From the NCBI GenBank assembly GCA_016706595.1, contig JADJJH010000007.1, forward strand, positions 372,001 through 436,000: a stretch of DNA of 64,000 bases, in the 5' to 3' direction. The translations under genes were made by a program, and so were the position numbers. Position 1 is the stretch's first letter; each line of letters starts with the position of its first letter. This document shows, piece by piece, positions 38,601 to 45,928 of the stretch. The stretch is from Bacteroidota bacterium (GTDB lineage: Bacteria > Bacteroidota > Bacteroidia > Chitinophagales > Chitinophagaceae). The notes below the pieces were generated by a model that worked only from the letters and a program-made list of their open reading frames with translations, had not been told where the DNA came from and ran no database searches.

Positions 38601-38768
38601 GGCATTACTGATTTAACAGGTCGTCAGTTGGCATATTCGCAAACATTCTCTGAAAACGGAACGAAAACGATACAAATTCCGACATCACATTTTAGTAATG
38701 GGAATTATCATATTAAAATTGAAAGTGAAAATTATCGCAAAGTATTTTTAGTGAATATTACGAACTAA
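32673..38768 (+). CDS. Giant T9SS-sorted protein with six diverged 250-residue repeats
   Basis: A 2,031-residue secreted protein. The signal region is long (hydrophobic core YLLRCLLIALLLFC at ~32-45, cut near AHAQ, ~52); an internal Met28 start would give a normal-length signal peptide. Residues ~58-1555 are six copies of the same ~250-residue repeat as in the giant at 6597 (SGTVFNDVNGLSDN, LPSGWVYVGENLG, NFGIEELPTP, IDNAGK), but much more diverged. After a linker come two Ig/cadherin-like modules (~1640-1850: LPSSVTIISSPGNGSATV, YVPNPNFLGADTLVYQVC and the next). The end is a FnIII-like segment and a T9SS type A tail (VVFPNPAHEYININ, ITDLTGRQLAY, FSNGNYHIKIE). It is thus a self-sufficient T9SS cargo, unlike the two other giants. 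The next gene begins 22 bp after its stop. Confidence 0.9.
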   Translation: MNYIQNILSMHTLCFQKPRKKKGSSQPMHSVYLLRCLLIALLLFCSPKAHAQSNPTFAISGTVFNDVNGLSDNTINGIGLGSASGNLIYINLVKNGFVIASTIPSLNGIFSFASLDTGLYDIQISMMQGIVLTLPPASSLPSGWVYVGENLGSLPGNDGSINGYLSQIHISNANISEVNFGIEELPTPLNYIAIPQVNPGGLMAAPVSPSFFFVNDPNGGFITAIRILNFPFGAAGISINGIYYNSANFPLGGVLLPTNANGQPLQSIGLDPFNGNVSHTIYYSAIDNAGKESINNGQVQLSYYTISLQGTVFNDVNGLTDNYINGVGVGNPSGMNLYINILNSFGNVIGSTPVNANGTYTIATIDPGNYSLQLNVTQGIFGYPPPILSLPLGWVPTGEKFGNGSGHDGVANGLLQNVIVTDTNVFSVNFGIEELPTPINYTAASQVNPGSTNFVSVNPSYFHASDPSGGSISSIRIISFPSQASHLTINGITYTASSFPSIGIDIPSNALGEPLQSILMNPFDGNITAHLLFKAIDNAGKLSNTSATIQLPFNTLQISGKVYNDVNGLTDFTVNGMPFGNPASTTLYANLINSSNAVIANTIVSLNGDFLFDLLYPGTYSIQVSTQQGLIGNVPPLTLLPSNWVYTGEFQGVGMGNDFNANGLLSGINLSSNGIHDLSFGIESLANCSTTPATQQINPGGSNLAVVPANSFSANDFDGGYIVSITINAFPSNANAISINGTWYTSLNFPISGITIPSNSVGEPLQNIEIDPIDGNALVSISFLAIDNAGFVNNNAGFASVQFNTLSISGSVLNDANGMSDTLVNGFVISNPLAASLYLNLLNTSGYVIQSNVVLPNGTYHFTQLYPGNYIVQLSLHPGTIGQIAPSAELPSGYTYTGEHIGLSMGNDGTVDGLLNVSLNMNDAIEANFAIEELPIPYILSALPQINPGSNISIVVPPNLFGAYEFNGGFATEITLSAFPINTHSLMVDGILYLSSTFPLSGITIPLDALGLPVFSVSIDPLDGALNVIIPFSAKDNAGKISPATGLATLPFYSAGINGFVLNDVNGLSDSIVNGYGIGHTNGNPLFVNLLDTLGFVIDTSVVQSNGSYHFTQVNPGNYSLQLSITMGTIGSLAPISTLPSSWVHTGEFIGTGIGNDGLPNNILAGVQIISNDINHANFGIEELPFPLNSSNVVGLNPGANNCALVPSTAFNADDSSGGFINTIALLQFPSNVNSITVNGNLYTTSNFPVVGIYLPTLANGELAVPLCVDPINGAQTISIEYYAIDNANQMSLSSAQADFIFTSASISGNVYNDINGLVDATVNGAGIASPSSSALYANLLDTNSIVVANTTINANGMYTFQGLDAGHYAIQLSTLQGIVGTSSPQSILPANWAYTGENIGNASGSDGYIDGKLANVFLVNADLMDANFGIEELAIPLDANANVQPNIGSTVESWVNAILFSANDASGGQVTDIHLPIFPEKATSITINNINYLPSTFPVAGVTIPANTYGQPLQSISVDPIDGAIAVIIHYQAIDNANLKSEVIGKIRLPYSMPHPDINVAFTNLLIEGNVSTNDKVPAGTSYSNPFPNPANPSSSLPIVTSTGSYTFTTSVSGVYIFKVPVLSPGGGNLLIDLIINVLNDGTLANPPVANLDIAYSLSSMPVVIQTLANDGCGNLSCNVLPSSVTIISSPGNGSATVNPSNGRILYVPNPNFLGADTLVYQVCDNTIPSQCATSRQIIFVLPSAGVNTTSACDDYKMTHVNTPAYGNLLINDIDPEHQIQTAGLQNITIPGKGSLGVYSNGNYTFLPVTNFTGHVDFPYTVCDAGTTQACVQATLHILVSSNVALPVEMDYFIAEVKDCKTHLLWGTKTEMNSLRFSVFRKGKGDFKFTKIGSVAAAGNSNERQHYSYTDENVLDGSYEYFIESEDIDGKLQQSKMQTADIQCDQNLQIVVFPNPAHEYININIVSNSSELFTIGITDLTGRQLAYSQTFSENGTKTIQIPTSHFSNGNYHIKIESENYRKVFLVNITN
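32845..37340 (+). repeat. Diverged ~750-bp coding repeats, 6 copies
   Basis: Repeat starts (SG.V.NDVNG-type) lie near 32848, 33592, 34342, 35092, 35839 and 36589, intervals of 744-750 bp. DNA identity between copies is low and only the protein pattern is kept. This is an older, non-homogenised relative of the array at 11130-21280. Confidence 0.85.
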
Positions 38769-38790
38769 ATTGCCTTCTAAAATTACAAGT

Positions 38791-39396
38791 ATGTATCGCT
38801 GTTTCGTGTTGAGTTTTTTTTGTTTTGTTTGCTTTTTTGAAGCCCAGGCTCAATCGTATCAACAACGAATTATATCACATCGTGAAAAGTATAAGCAAGA
38901 ATTTTTAGAAGATGAGAACAGTCCGCTTAAAAAACGTGACCTTAAATTTTTGCAATTCTTTGAAATTGATAGTGTATATAAAGTAGTGGGTGATTTTAGT
39001 AGAATTATCGACACGCTTGGCTTCGATATGCATACCCATAGTGGGGTTATAAAAAAATATTATGTATATGGAAGTGTAGAATTTGTATTAAAGAATACTC
39101 CTTGCAAGTTATTCATTTATCAAAGTGAAAAATTGAAAAATAAAGAGGGGTTTGAAGATTATTTATTTATCCCGTTCACCGATCCAACCAATAATGTAAG
39201 CAGTTTTGGTGGCGGAAGATACCTTGATTTTAGATTCTCCGATATCATCCATAATCAGCTTACTATCGATTTTAATACATCCTATAATCCTTATTGTGCA
39301 TATAAAGGTGGATATGCATGCCCGATACCACCACGTGAAAATGACCTATCCATTTCGGTTGAAGCCGGAGAGATGAATTTTGGGAAGGGGTTATAA
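38791..39396 (+). CDS. DUF1684 family secreted or lipid-facing protein
   Basis: A 201-residue protein from the ATG at 38791; a TTG at 38770 would add seven residues and start one base after the upstream stop. A signal peptide (CFVLSFFCFVCFFEAQAQ) is followed by the DUF1684 domain. The hallmark segments are present: GRYLDFRF, DFNTSYNPYCAYKGGYACP and PPRENDLSISVEAGE. The function of the family is unknown; it is widespread in Bacteroidota and Actinobacteria. It lies 22 bp downstream of the third giant gene and may be co-transcribed, but the family also occurs away from such genes, so a shared role is not implied. A shared terminator separates it from the convergent dnaJ. Confidence 0.85.
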   Translation: MYRCFVLSFFCFVCFFEAQAQSYQQRIISHREKYKQEFLEDENSPLKKRDLKFLQFFEIDSVYKVVGDFSRIIDTLGFDMHTHSGVIKKYYVYGSVEFVLKNTPCKLFIYQSEKLKNKEGFEDYLFIPFTDPTNNVSSFGGGRYLDFRFSDIIHNQLTIDFNTSYNPYCAYKGGYACPIPPRENDLSISVEAGEMNFGKGL

Positions 39397-39399
39397 ATT

Positions 39400-39438
39400 A
39401 CGAATTACGGTATTAGGTTGTGCGTAATTCGTCATTTT
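39400..39438. terminator. Convergent terminator between DUF1684 gene and dnaJ
   Basis: ACGAATTACG (39400-39409) pairs perfectly with CGTAATTCGT (39423-39432), loop 13 nt, followed by CATTTTTC. The stem is AT-rich but sits exactly between two convergent genes. Confidence 0.6.
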
Positions 39439-39448
39439 TCATTCGTAA

Positions 39449-40603
39449 TTAACTAAACGCTTCTCTTATTTTATCAAAAAAGCTTTTATCCGATTTACTT
39501 GCATCGGGTTTAAAGTTTGGTGAATGCTTCAATTTTTCGAGCATTGCTTTTTCTTCTGCACTCAGATGTTGTGGTGTCCAAACATTAATATTAATTAATT
39601 GATCTCCCTTTTCATAACTATTTACACTTGGAAAACCTTTGCCTTTTAATCGTAATATTTTGCCTGCTTGCGTACCGGGTGGTATTTTAATTTTTGCCTT
39701 ACCGGTAACCGTTGGAATTTCAACTTCTAAGCCGGCAACAACATCCGGAAAGGAGAGATGTAATTCATACAAAACATTTAATCCTTCACGCATTAATTCA
39801 GGATGTTTTTCTTCTTCAATCACCACCAATAAATCTCCGGGGTATCCATTTCGTTCACCGGCATTGCCTTTTCCACTCACATTCAATTGCATCCCTTCTT
39901 GCACACCGGCGGGTATGTCAATGCTAATAGTTTCATCACCGTATACACGTCCTTCTCCTTTACATGAGGTACATTTATTTGCGATCATGGTACCGTCGCC
40001 ATTACAGGTTGGGCAAGTAGTTACGGTTTGCATCTGACCTAAGAAGGTACTGGTAACTCTTCGAACTTGTCCGCTACCGCCACAAGTACCGCAACTTTGT
40101 ATCGATGATTTATCTTTTGCACCGGAACCTGTGCATGTATCGCACTTTACATATTTTTTTACCTTAATAGTTTTGTGTGCGCCCTTAATTATTTCTTCGT
40201 AACTCAATTTTACTTTCACTCGCAAGTTACTACCACGAGCACCGGTTCCACGTGATCTTCCACCGCGTCCGCCTTGTTGTTGTCCGCCAAAAAAACCCTC
40301 GCCAAAGACATCACCAAAGTTCGAAAAAATATCTTCCATGCGCATGCCACCTCCATCAAAACCGCCTCCACCAGAAGCACCACCAACACCTGCATGACCA
40401 AACTGATCGTAACGTTGTTTTTTATTTGCATCGCTCAACACTTCATACGCTTCTGCGGCTTCTTTAAATTTATCTTCGGCTGATTTATCACCCGGGTTTT
40501 TGTCGGGATGATATTGCATTGCTAATTTTCGATAGGCTTTCTTAATTTCATCAGCCGATGCACTTTTGCTAACACCCAATATTTCGTAATAATCTCGTTT
40601 CAT
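39449..40603 (-). CDS. dnaJ: Chaperone DnaJ (Hsp40)
   Basis: A 384-residue type I DnaJ with all four parts. The J domain (1-~70) has the HPD motif at 32-34, which stimulates the DnaK ATPase. A Gly/Phe-rich linker follows (~75-125). The zinc-finger region has four CxxCxGxG motifs ([32 protein letters not shown]) in order, and a C-terminal substrate-binding domain completes it. It presents unfolded clients to DnaK in the cytoplasm. It lies 56 bp downstream of grpE on the same strand, the usual co-chaperone pair; dnaK itself is not in the window. Nothing is missing or truncated. Confidence 0.98.
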   Translation of the reverse strand: MKRDYYEILGVSKSASADEIKKAYRKLAMQYHPDKNPGDKSAEDKFKEAAEAYEVLSDANKKQRYDQFGHAGVGGASGGGGFDGGGMRMEDIFSNFGDVFGEGFFGGQQQGGRGGRSRGTGARGSNLRVKVKLSYEEIIKGAHKTIKVKKYVKCDTCTGSGAKDKSSIQSCGTCGGSGQVRRVTSTFLGQMQTVTTCPTCNGDGTMIANKCTSCKGEGRVYGDETISIDIPAGVQEGMQLNVSGKGNAGERNGYPGDLLVVIEEEKHPELMREGLNVLYELHLSFPDVVAGLEVEIPTVTGKAKIKIPPGTQAGKILRLKGKGFPSVNSYEKGDQLININVWTPQHLSAEEKAMLEKLKHSPNFKPDASKSDKSFFDKIREAFS

Positions 40604-40659
40604 GTAATAGTAATCCTAAATAATTAATATGCAGTATGTGATAATTGAACTAAGTAATA

Positions 40660-41232
40660 TTAAACCAATGAAGCTTTGCCGACAACCACTTTTGCATAGC
40701 GAATCAATTTGTCATTGAGTAAGTAACCTTTTTCAAGTTCATCAATTACCTTACCTTCTTTATCTGTAGTATCCACCGGAATTTCCGTAATCGCTTCATG
40801 TTTTTCAACATCAAAATTTTCGCCAATACTATCAAAAGCCTTTAACCCTTTTTGATGTAAGTTATATTTTAGTTTATTAAAAACTAACAGACAGCCTTTT
40901 TTAAGGGCTTCAATATCAGTTGCGGTTTCCATTTGTTTTTCAGCACGTACAGTATCGTCTAGTACTTCAAGCATGCTTATAATTACGTCTTTGCCACCAC
41001 TTTGTATAACTTCCATTTTTTCTTTGAAAGAGCGTTTTTTGTAATTATCAAATTCGGCAAATAATCGGGTATACTTATCTTTCCAATCTGCTACCTCTGC
41101 CTGTAGTTTTCCCAATTCATCTTCTGTACCCATTTCCTCGCTCAAATGGGTAGTTCCTGCCACATTATCATCCACATTCAAATTTGGCATATTTTCTTCG
41201 TTCTGTAAAGTTTCATTTCCTTTGTCGGTCAT
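40660..41232 (-). CDS. grpE: Nucleotide exchange factor GrpE
   Basis: A 190-residue GrpE. An acidic, disordered N-terminus (~1-35) leads into a long coiled coil (ELGKLQAEVADWKDKYTRLF) containing AEFDNYKKRSFKEK. The C-terminal beta-domain ends with the family signature around VIDELEKGYLLNDKLIRYAKVVVGK, which I split here as VIDELEKGYL and LRDK-like LNDKLIRYAKV. The dimer opens DnaK to release ADP. It is the first gene of a grpE-dnaJ operon. A well-spaced promoter is found upstream (41257-41286). No CIRCE or HrcA gene is seen. Confidence 0.97.
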   Translation of the reverse strand: MTDKGNETLQNEENMPNLNVDDNVAGTTHLSEEMGTEDELGKLQAEVADWKDKYTRLFAEFDNYKKRSFKEKMEVIQSGGKDVIISMLEVLDDTVRAEKQMETATDIEALKKGCLLVFNKLKYNLHQKGLKAFDSIGENFDVEKHEAITEIPVDTTDKEGKVIDELEKGYLLNDKLIRYAKVVVGKASLV

Positions 41233-41256
41233 TGCTTTTATTCAATTTTAAGTTTG

Positions 41257-41286
41257 CAAATGTAGTGCTTGCAACTATTTTGCCAA
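41257..41286 (-). promoter_or_regulatory. Promoter of grpE-dnaJ
   Basis: On the minus strand, TTG (41286-41284), a 19-nt spacer and TACATTTG (41264-41257) fit the Bacteroidota consensus. Transcription would start near 41250, giving a leader of about 18 nt. The housekeeping motif suggests basal transcription; no heat-shock operator is visible. Confidence 0.7.
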
Positions 41287-41367
41287 GAATAGTTTTTACG
41301 ACATATTGACGCAGTAAGCATTGAGGTAGGGTAGGCACTTAACAAATTCCTTAGTACATTTGTTGCC

Positions 41368-42315
41368 ATGCGAAATATAAAAATCATCGAAGTAAAATCC
41401 GAAATTGGAGCGGGTACACGTGGGGCAAGTTTAGGGGTTGATGCCCTTAAAATAGCAGCCCTCGATTTTATGAGTAATTTTTTTGTGAATTTCCCAAGCG
41501 ATATCGTTGAAACCGAAAATAATTTGTTGTATGAGCCAGTCGAAAGCCCCTATGCAAAACGCATTAAAGGCGTTAAAACGATGTACGAGCGGGTTGCGAA
41601 ATCGGTGGAAACGAATTTGAAATCTGGATTATTTCCGTTGGTCCTTGCCGGTGATCACAGTAGTGCAGGTGGCACCATTGCCGGTATCAAAATGGCCAAA
41701 CCTAAAAGTCGGTTAGGGGTAATTTGGATTGATGCTCATGCTGATATTCATTCGCCATACACAACGCCAAGTGGCAATATGCATGGCATGCCCTTAGCAG
41801 TAAGTTTAGGTGAAGATAATTTAGACTGCCAGGTTCATCAGCCCGATGATGCTACCGTAAAGGTGTGGAATGATTTAAAAAATCTAGGTAAAATTTGTCC
41901 AAAAATATTGCCCGAAGATTTAGTATTTATTGCCCTTCGTGATACTGAGAAGGAAGAAGATCATATTTTAAAGAAGCTCGGCATTAAGATTATTCCGGTT
42001 TCGGAAGTGCGTAAAAAAGGAGTTGAACAAGTGGTTCGTCAAGCCTTATTAAATTTGAAACAATGCGATGATATTTATGTTTCGTTTGATGTTGATAGTT
42101 TAGATAGCAGTATTTCGCGTGGAACCGGAACGCCTGTACCTAATGGATTAAAAGAGCGAGAAGCCGAAGATTTAGTAGCAAGCCTTATGCAAAATCATAA
42201 AATTTGTTGTTTTGAAATTACCGAAGTAAATCCGACGCTTGATAAAGAAAACTTAATGGCCGAAATCGCCTTTAATGTACTACAACGAAGCGTGAATATT
42301 TTGCTGATGAACTAG
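41368..42315 (+). CDS. Arginase/agmatinase-family ureohydrolase (arginase-like)
   Basis: A 315-residue ureohydrolase. The binuclear Mn2+ ligands are all in place: GDHS (His97), DAHAD (Asp122, His124, Asp126) and SFDVDSLD (Asp241, Asp243). The substrate loop SGNMHGMP (135-142) has the SGNxHG form of arginases rather than agmatinases, so L-arginine to ornithine plus urea is the likely reaction; the family also contains formiminoglutamase and guanidinase members. It is divergent from grpE. A perfect -7 motif, TACATTTG (41355-41362), ends 5 nt before the ATG, so the transcript may be leaderless. There are no urease or arginine-metabolism neighbours. Confidence 0.87.
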   Translation: MRNIKIIEVKSEIGAGTRGASLGVDALKIAALDFMSNFFVNFPSDIVETENNLLYEPVESPYAKRIKGVKTMYERVAKSVETNLKSGLFPLVLAGDHSSAGGTIAGIKMAKPKSRLGVIWIDAHADIHSPYTTPSGNMHGMPLAVSLGEDNLDCQVHQPDDATVKVWNDLKNLGKICPKILPEDLVFIALRDTEKEEDHILKKLGIKIIPVSEVRKKGVEQVVRQALLNLKQCDDIYVSFDVDSLDSSISRGTGTPVPNGLKEREAEDLVASLMQNHKICCFEITEVNPTLDKENLMAEIAFNVLQRSVNILLMN

Positions 42316-42441
42316 TGGAGCCTTATTTTGTTAAGGTGTTTGAAGGTTAATGCGTTTTCTTTTTGAAATAGGAAGTATACAAAGGGGCTTTATTGTTTTG
42401 ATGATTTTTTATTTCTATACAGATGTGCTCTATTCTAAGAT

Positions 42442-43590
42442 TTATTCAGAACAAATTTCCCTAAGCTTTTCCATTGCTGCTTCTATCGTTTCATCTTTTT
42501 TTGCAAAACAAAACCGAATGAGTTTATCGTCGCGACCATCATGGTTAAATGCACTCATGGGGATAGTTGCAACACCGTATTCTTTGGTAAGCCAAATCGC
42601 AAATTCTTTATCGGGCATATCATTAATTTTCTCGTACCCACATAATTGAAAATAACTGCCACTTGTTTTTTGATGAATCGTAAAAGGCAAGTCCTTCATA
42701 TAATTCAAAAATAGATTTCGCTTCTGTTCAAAAAATGTAGGTAAGGAAAGATATTCCTTTGGATATTGTAAAAAATTTGCCAAAGCAATTTGCATCGGTG
42801 TGTTACAAGAGAAACTCAAAAACTGATGAATCTTGCGGAACTCTTTCATGATTTCTGTTGGTGCTATACAATAACCCATTTTCCAACCGGTTGCATGAAA
42901 CACTTTTCCGAATGAATAGATTACCAAGCTTCGCGCAAATAAAGACGGATATTTCAAAACCGATTCGTGCGGCTTTTCATCAAAGGTAAGATGCTCATAT
43001 ACCTCGTCGCTGATGATATAAATATGCGTATCTCTCGTAATTTCATCTAGCATCAACATATCTTCTTTCGTCCAAACATAGCCCGTTGGATTATGTGGCG
43101 AGTTAATAATGATGGCTTTTGTTTTAGGTGAAATGGCTTCACGAACTAGTTGCCAATTCACTGAATAATCTGGATAGCTAAGGGGTACACAAATTGCTTT
43201 AGCACCATTGACTTCGATATTCGGAATGTAACTATCATAAGCAGGTTCAAGCACTATCACTTCATCGCCTGCATGTAACAGCGAAGTAAAGGCGGTATAA
43301 ATTGCATAGGTAGCACCGGGTGTAATGGTAATTTCTGTATCAGCTGAAATATTTGCATGATATAAGGTATTTACTTTTTGCGCAAGCGCTTCGCGTAGTA
43401 AGGGCAAACCTATCATGGGTGCATACTGATTAAATCCATCTAGCATCGCTTTATGAACAGCTTCAATTAATAAAGGCGAAATAGGATAATCGGGAAAGCC
43501 TTGTGATAAATTGATGGCATTATGCGTTGTTGCCAGATTGCTCATCACCGTAAAAATCGTAGTACCTATATTAGGTAGTTTTGATTGCAT
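42442..43590 (-). CDS. PLP-dependent aminotransferase, methionine aminotransferase (YbdL-like)
   Basis: A 382-residue fold-type I, class I/II aminotransferase. Visible landmarks: NLSQGFPDYP near 27-36, the PGATYAIYTA segment (91-100), SPHNPTG (164-170) for substrate/PLP contact, SDEVYEHL (194-201) with the PLP-ring Asp, and the Schiff-base lysine in SFGK (Lys229), followed by GWKMGY. The QGFPDYP start and overall pattern resemble YbdL/kynurenine-type enzymes that transaminate methionine, as in methionine salvage; this assignment is by family resemblance. It overlaps the upstream pseudouridine synthase gene by 20 bp and is the last gene of a three-gene operon starting with rlmN. Confidence 0.88.
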   Translation of the reverse strand: MQSKLPNIGTTIFTVMSNLATTHNAINLSQGFPDYPISPLLIEAVHKAMLDGFNQYAPMIGLPLLREALAQKVNTLYHANISADTEITITPGATYAIYTAFTSLLHAGDEVIVLEPAYDSYIPNIEVNGAKAICVPLSYPDYSVNWQLVREAISPKTKAIIINSPHNPTGYVWTKEDMLMLDEITRDTHIYIISDEVYEHLTFDEKPHESVLKYPSLFARSLVIYSFGKVFHATGWKMGYCIAPTEIMKEFRKIHQFLSFSCNTPMQIALANFLQYPKEYLSLPTFFEQKRNLFLNYMKDLPFTIHQKTSGSYFQLCGYEKINDMPDKEFAIWLTKEYGVATIPMSAFNHDGRDDKLIRFCFAKKDETIEAAMEKLREICSE

Positions 43591-44569
43591 GTGCCTTTGG
43601 ATTTTTTGATTGATTGAAATGCTTTAAATAAATCACTTCCTTTTCGTCGAGTTCACGCACTTTGCCGCGTGGTAAATTCTTTTTGGTGAGTCCGGCATAA
43701 ACTACCCTATCCAATGATTTCACTTCGTATTTTAAATGTTCAAAAATGCGTCGAACGATTCTGTTTCTTCCACTATGAATTTCTATACCAATTTCTTTTT
43801 TATCACCGGGCGTAATAAAGGCTACTTCATCAACGGCGGCCACGCCATCTTCGAGCAATAAGCCTTCTGCTATCGATTCAAAATCTTTCATACTTAAATT
43901 TCGGTCGAGTACTACATGATAAATTTTTCGGGTTTCATGACTCGGATGTGAAAGCTTTTGCGCAAGATCTCCATCATTGGTTAATAATAATAAACCGGTT
44001 GTATTTCTATCTAATCTGCCAACAGGAAACACTCTAGCATCGGTAATTGGTTTTAATAAATCGAGTACGGTTTTTCTACCTTCTGGATCATCGGTTGTTG
44101 TGATAAAATTCTTTGGTTTGTTCAACAAGAAATACACCATCTTTTGTTGTGGCGTTAATAATTTATCATCCAACATTACTTTATCAGATTCAACTATTTT
44201 GTAGCCGGGTTCCTTCAACACTATGCCATTTACTTTTACCTGACCATTCTTGATTAACTCAATCGCATCCCGTCGCGAGCAAATGCCAGCATGTGCGATA
44301 TACTTATTCAATGGCATTTTTTCATCGGTTTTTGGAACCACTTTGGGTTCACGTGGCTTGAATGTCATTGCACCCTTTGGGGTGTAAGTATCCGGACCTT
44401 TTGTTTTATTATGGTCGCGACCTTCGTATTTCTTTTTTGGCGCAACAGATTTCTTTGGCTCGGGGTATTTAGTCTCCTTTTTTGGACGAGCGAGTTCACC
44501 CTTTTTAACATAAACACCCTTTTTCGGGCGAGCAAAATCAGAAGGAACGGGAATATTTTTTTTAGGCAT
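43571..44569 (-). CDS. RNA pseudouridine synthase, RsuA/RluB family
   Basis: About 332 residues from the ATG at 44569; a TTG at 44593 would add eight. The first ~80 residues are a basic, Lys/Pro-rich low-complexity extension (KKGELARPKKETKYPEPKK) likely to bind RNA. An S4 RNA-binding domain follows (~85-132: LNKYIAHAGICSRRDA, VKVNG), then the catalytic domain with the signature GRLDRNTTGLLLLTNDG, whose Asp (~186) attacks the target uridine. RluB, RluE, RluF and RsuA share these motifs; RluB (23S rRNA, position 2605) is the most common single-copy form but cannot be fixed here. It overlaps rlmN by 8 bp and the aminotransferase gene by 20 bp, so the genes are translationally coupled, and two are rRNA modifiers. 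Confidence 0.92.
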   Translation of the reverse strand: MPKKNIPVPSDFARPKKGVYVKKGELARPKKETKYPEPKKSVAPKKKYEGRDHNKTKGPDTYTPKGAMTFKPREPKVVPKTDEKMPLNKYIAHAGICSRRDAIELIKNGQVKVNGIVLKEPGYKIVESDKVMLDDKLLTPQQKMVYFLLNKPKNFITTTDDPEGRKTVLDLLKPITDARVFPVGRLDRNTTGLLLLTNDGDLAQKLSHPSHETRKIYHVVLDRNLSMKDFESIAEGLLLEDGVAAVDEVAFITPGDKKEIGIEIHSGRNRIVRRIFEHLKYEVKSLDRVVYAGLTKKNLPRGKVRELDEKEVIYLKHFNQSKNPKAHAIKTT

Positions 44570-45614
44570 TTTGGGTAGTATTTGGGTGATCAACGTTGGC
44601 TAGTTGTCCGCAGGCAGCATCTATATCTTTACCTCTACTTCGGCGCAGGCGTGCATTTACTTTATGTTTTTCGAGGTAACGCATAAATTCATCTACACGG
44701 TCTTCATCAGGCTTTTTAAAATCGGCTAATTGAATAGGATTATACTCAATGATATTCACTTTACTAGGTACTTGTCGGCAAATTTTAATAAGTTCGTCGG
44801 CGTCTTGTAGGCTATCATTTAATTTATCGAAAAGGATATATTCAAAGGTAATCGGACTTTTAGTTTGCTTGAAAAAGTAGGTAAGAGATTCAATTAATGT
44901 TTTTAAATTATTAGTTTCATTAATTGGCATAATAGTATTTCGCTTAATATCATTGGCTGCATGTAAGGATACTGCCAAATTAAACTTCACTTTATCGTCG
45001 GCTAATTTTTTAATCATTTTAGCAACCCCTGCGGTGGAAACCGTAATACGAGATGGCGACATACCCATACCATCTTGTCCGCAAATTTTTTCAATGGATT
45101 TTAATACGTTCGCATAATTGAGTAAAGGCTCGCCCATACCCATATAAACAATATTTGAAAGATGGCGATTATAGGTTTGTAACGATTGTTGATTGAGCAA
45201 CATTACCTGATCGTAAATTTCATCAAAATCGAGGTTGCGTTTCCTTTCCATATAACCGGTAGCGCAAAATTTACAACTTAAACTGCAACCCACTTGTGAT
45301 GAAATGCAGGCTGTGATACGGGTTTCGGTTGGAATTAAAACGCCTTCTACAAAATGCCCATCATAAGTTACAAAACGATTTTTCATCGTTCCGTCATCAC
45401 TTTGTTGAGTATGATTGATGGCTAGCTTGTTTAAAGAATATTCGGCATTGAGTTGCTCGCGTAAAGATTTAGAAAGATTCGACATATCGTCGATAGAGGC
45501 TGCCCCTTTCTTCCAAATCCACTCTTCGACCTGTTTGGCTCGATAAGGTTTTTCGTTAAATGAGCTCAACAAGTTTTGTACTTCAATAGAGCTTAGGTGT
45601 CGCAGATTTTTCAT
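44562..45614 (-). CDS. rlmN: 23S rRNA (adenine-2503-C2)-methyltransferase RlmN
   Basis: A 350-residue radical-SAM enzyme. The CxxxCxxC cluster motif is GCSLSCKFCATG, with Cys110, Cys114 and Cys117 as the [4Fe-4S] ligands. The N-terminal helical region (LLSSFNEKPYRAKQVEEWIW) is typical, GMGEPLLNY binds SAM, and the conserved C-terminal Cys in DAACGQLAN is the methyl-carrying/resolving residue. It methylates C2 of A2503 in 23S rRNA and A37 in some tRNAs, in the cytoplasm. It is the first gene of an operon with a pseudouridine synthase and an aminotransferase. A -7 motif TATATTTG lies on the minus strand at 45643-45636. Confidence 0.97.
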   Translation of the reverse strand: MKNLRHLSSIEVQNLLSSFNEKPYRAKQVEEWIWKKGAASIDDMSNLSKSLREQLNAEYSLNKLAINHTQQSDDGTMKNRFVTYDGHFVEGVLIPTETRITACISSQVGCSLSCKFCATGYMERKRNLDFDEIYDQVMLLNQQSLQTYNRHLSNIVYMGMGEPLLNYANVLKSIEKICGQDGMGMSPSRITVSTAGVAKMIKKLADDKVKFNLAVSLHAANDIKRNTIMPINETNNLKTLIESLTYFFKQTKSPITFEYILFDKLNDSLQDADELIKICRQVPSKVNIIEYNPIQLADFKKPDEDRVDEFMRYLEKHKVNARLRRSRGKDIDAACGQLANVDHPNTTQNA

Positions 45615-45635
45615 CTGTGTATAATATTAGGTGAA

Positions 45636-45643
45636 CAAATATA
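45636..45643 (-). promoter_or_regulatory. -7 promoter motif of the rlmN operon
   Basis: CAAATATA on the plus strand reads TATATTTG on the minus strand, an exact TAnnTTTG, 21 bp before the rlmN start codon. No TTTG partner is found at the right distance. Confidence 0.45.
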
Positions 45644-45712
45644 GGCATTCAAAAGTATTCAGATACTCGTTGTAATTCTTGCTTTACAAAATAGACTTAG
45701 CTAATTTTCAAA

Positions 45713-45928
45713 TTACACATTTACTTCTCGATTTCGTTTCCACCACTGATACCCAATAAAACCAATCATCGTGATTGGCATAAATGCAAGAAAAATAATG
45801 CCTGAGTTAAGTCCGCGGGCACTTTCATCATCTAAAGAAGCTGCGGTTTTAGTACACATTGCACACTGACTAAAAGCCGATATTCCAATCAGTAACAAAA
45901 GAAAAAAAAGTAAGCTGAACTTTTTCAT
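45713..45928 (-). CDS. Small exported membrane protein with CAMC motif
   Basis: A 71-residue protein from the ATG at 45928 (MKKFSLLF); a TTG upstream at 45991 would add 21 residues without any typical signal. A signal peptide (LLFFLLLLIGISAFS) is followed by QCAMCTKTAASLDD, where the CxxC pair would sit just after the cut site. A second hydrophobic helix (IIFLAFMPITMIGFIGYQWW) leads into a basic tail (KRNREV). The product thus has one TM helix, with the CxxC on the periplasmic side. Similar small proteins are common in Bacteroidota but I know no function; the CxxC could be redox-active or bind metal. It stands alone. Confidence 0.75.
   Translation of the reverse strand: MKKFSLLFFLLLLIGISAFSQCAMCTKTAASLDDESARGLNSGIIFLAFMPITMIGFIGYQWWKRNREVNV

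Noticed and set aside
6597..38768. Reading the locus as horizontally acquired DNA
   Set aside because: Base composition looks similar to the flanks by eye and no integrase, transposase or direct repeats bound it.
38770..38790. TTG start for the DUF1684 gene directly after the upstream stop
   Set aside because: The ATG at 38791 gives a normal signal peptide; the seven extra residues (MPSKITS) lack support.
39639..40037. Plus-strand ORF of 132 codons opposite dnaJ
   Set aside because: Antisense to the zinc-finger and substrate-binding domains of a complete DnaJ; no family resemblance.
42350..42649. Plus-strand ORF of 99 codons downstream of the arginase-like gene
   Set aside because: Mostly antisense to the C-terminal part of the aminotransferase, which has clear family motifs; the extra ~90 bp show no signal.
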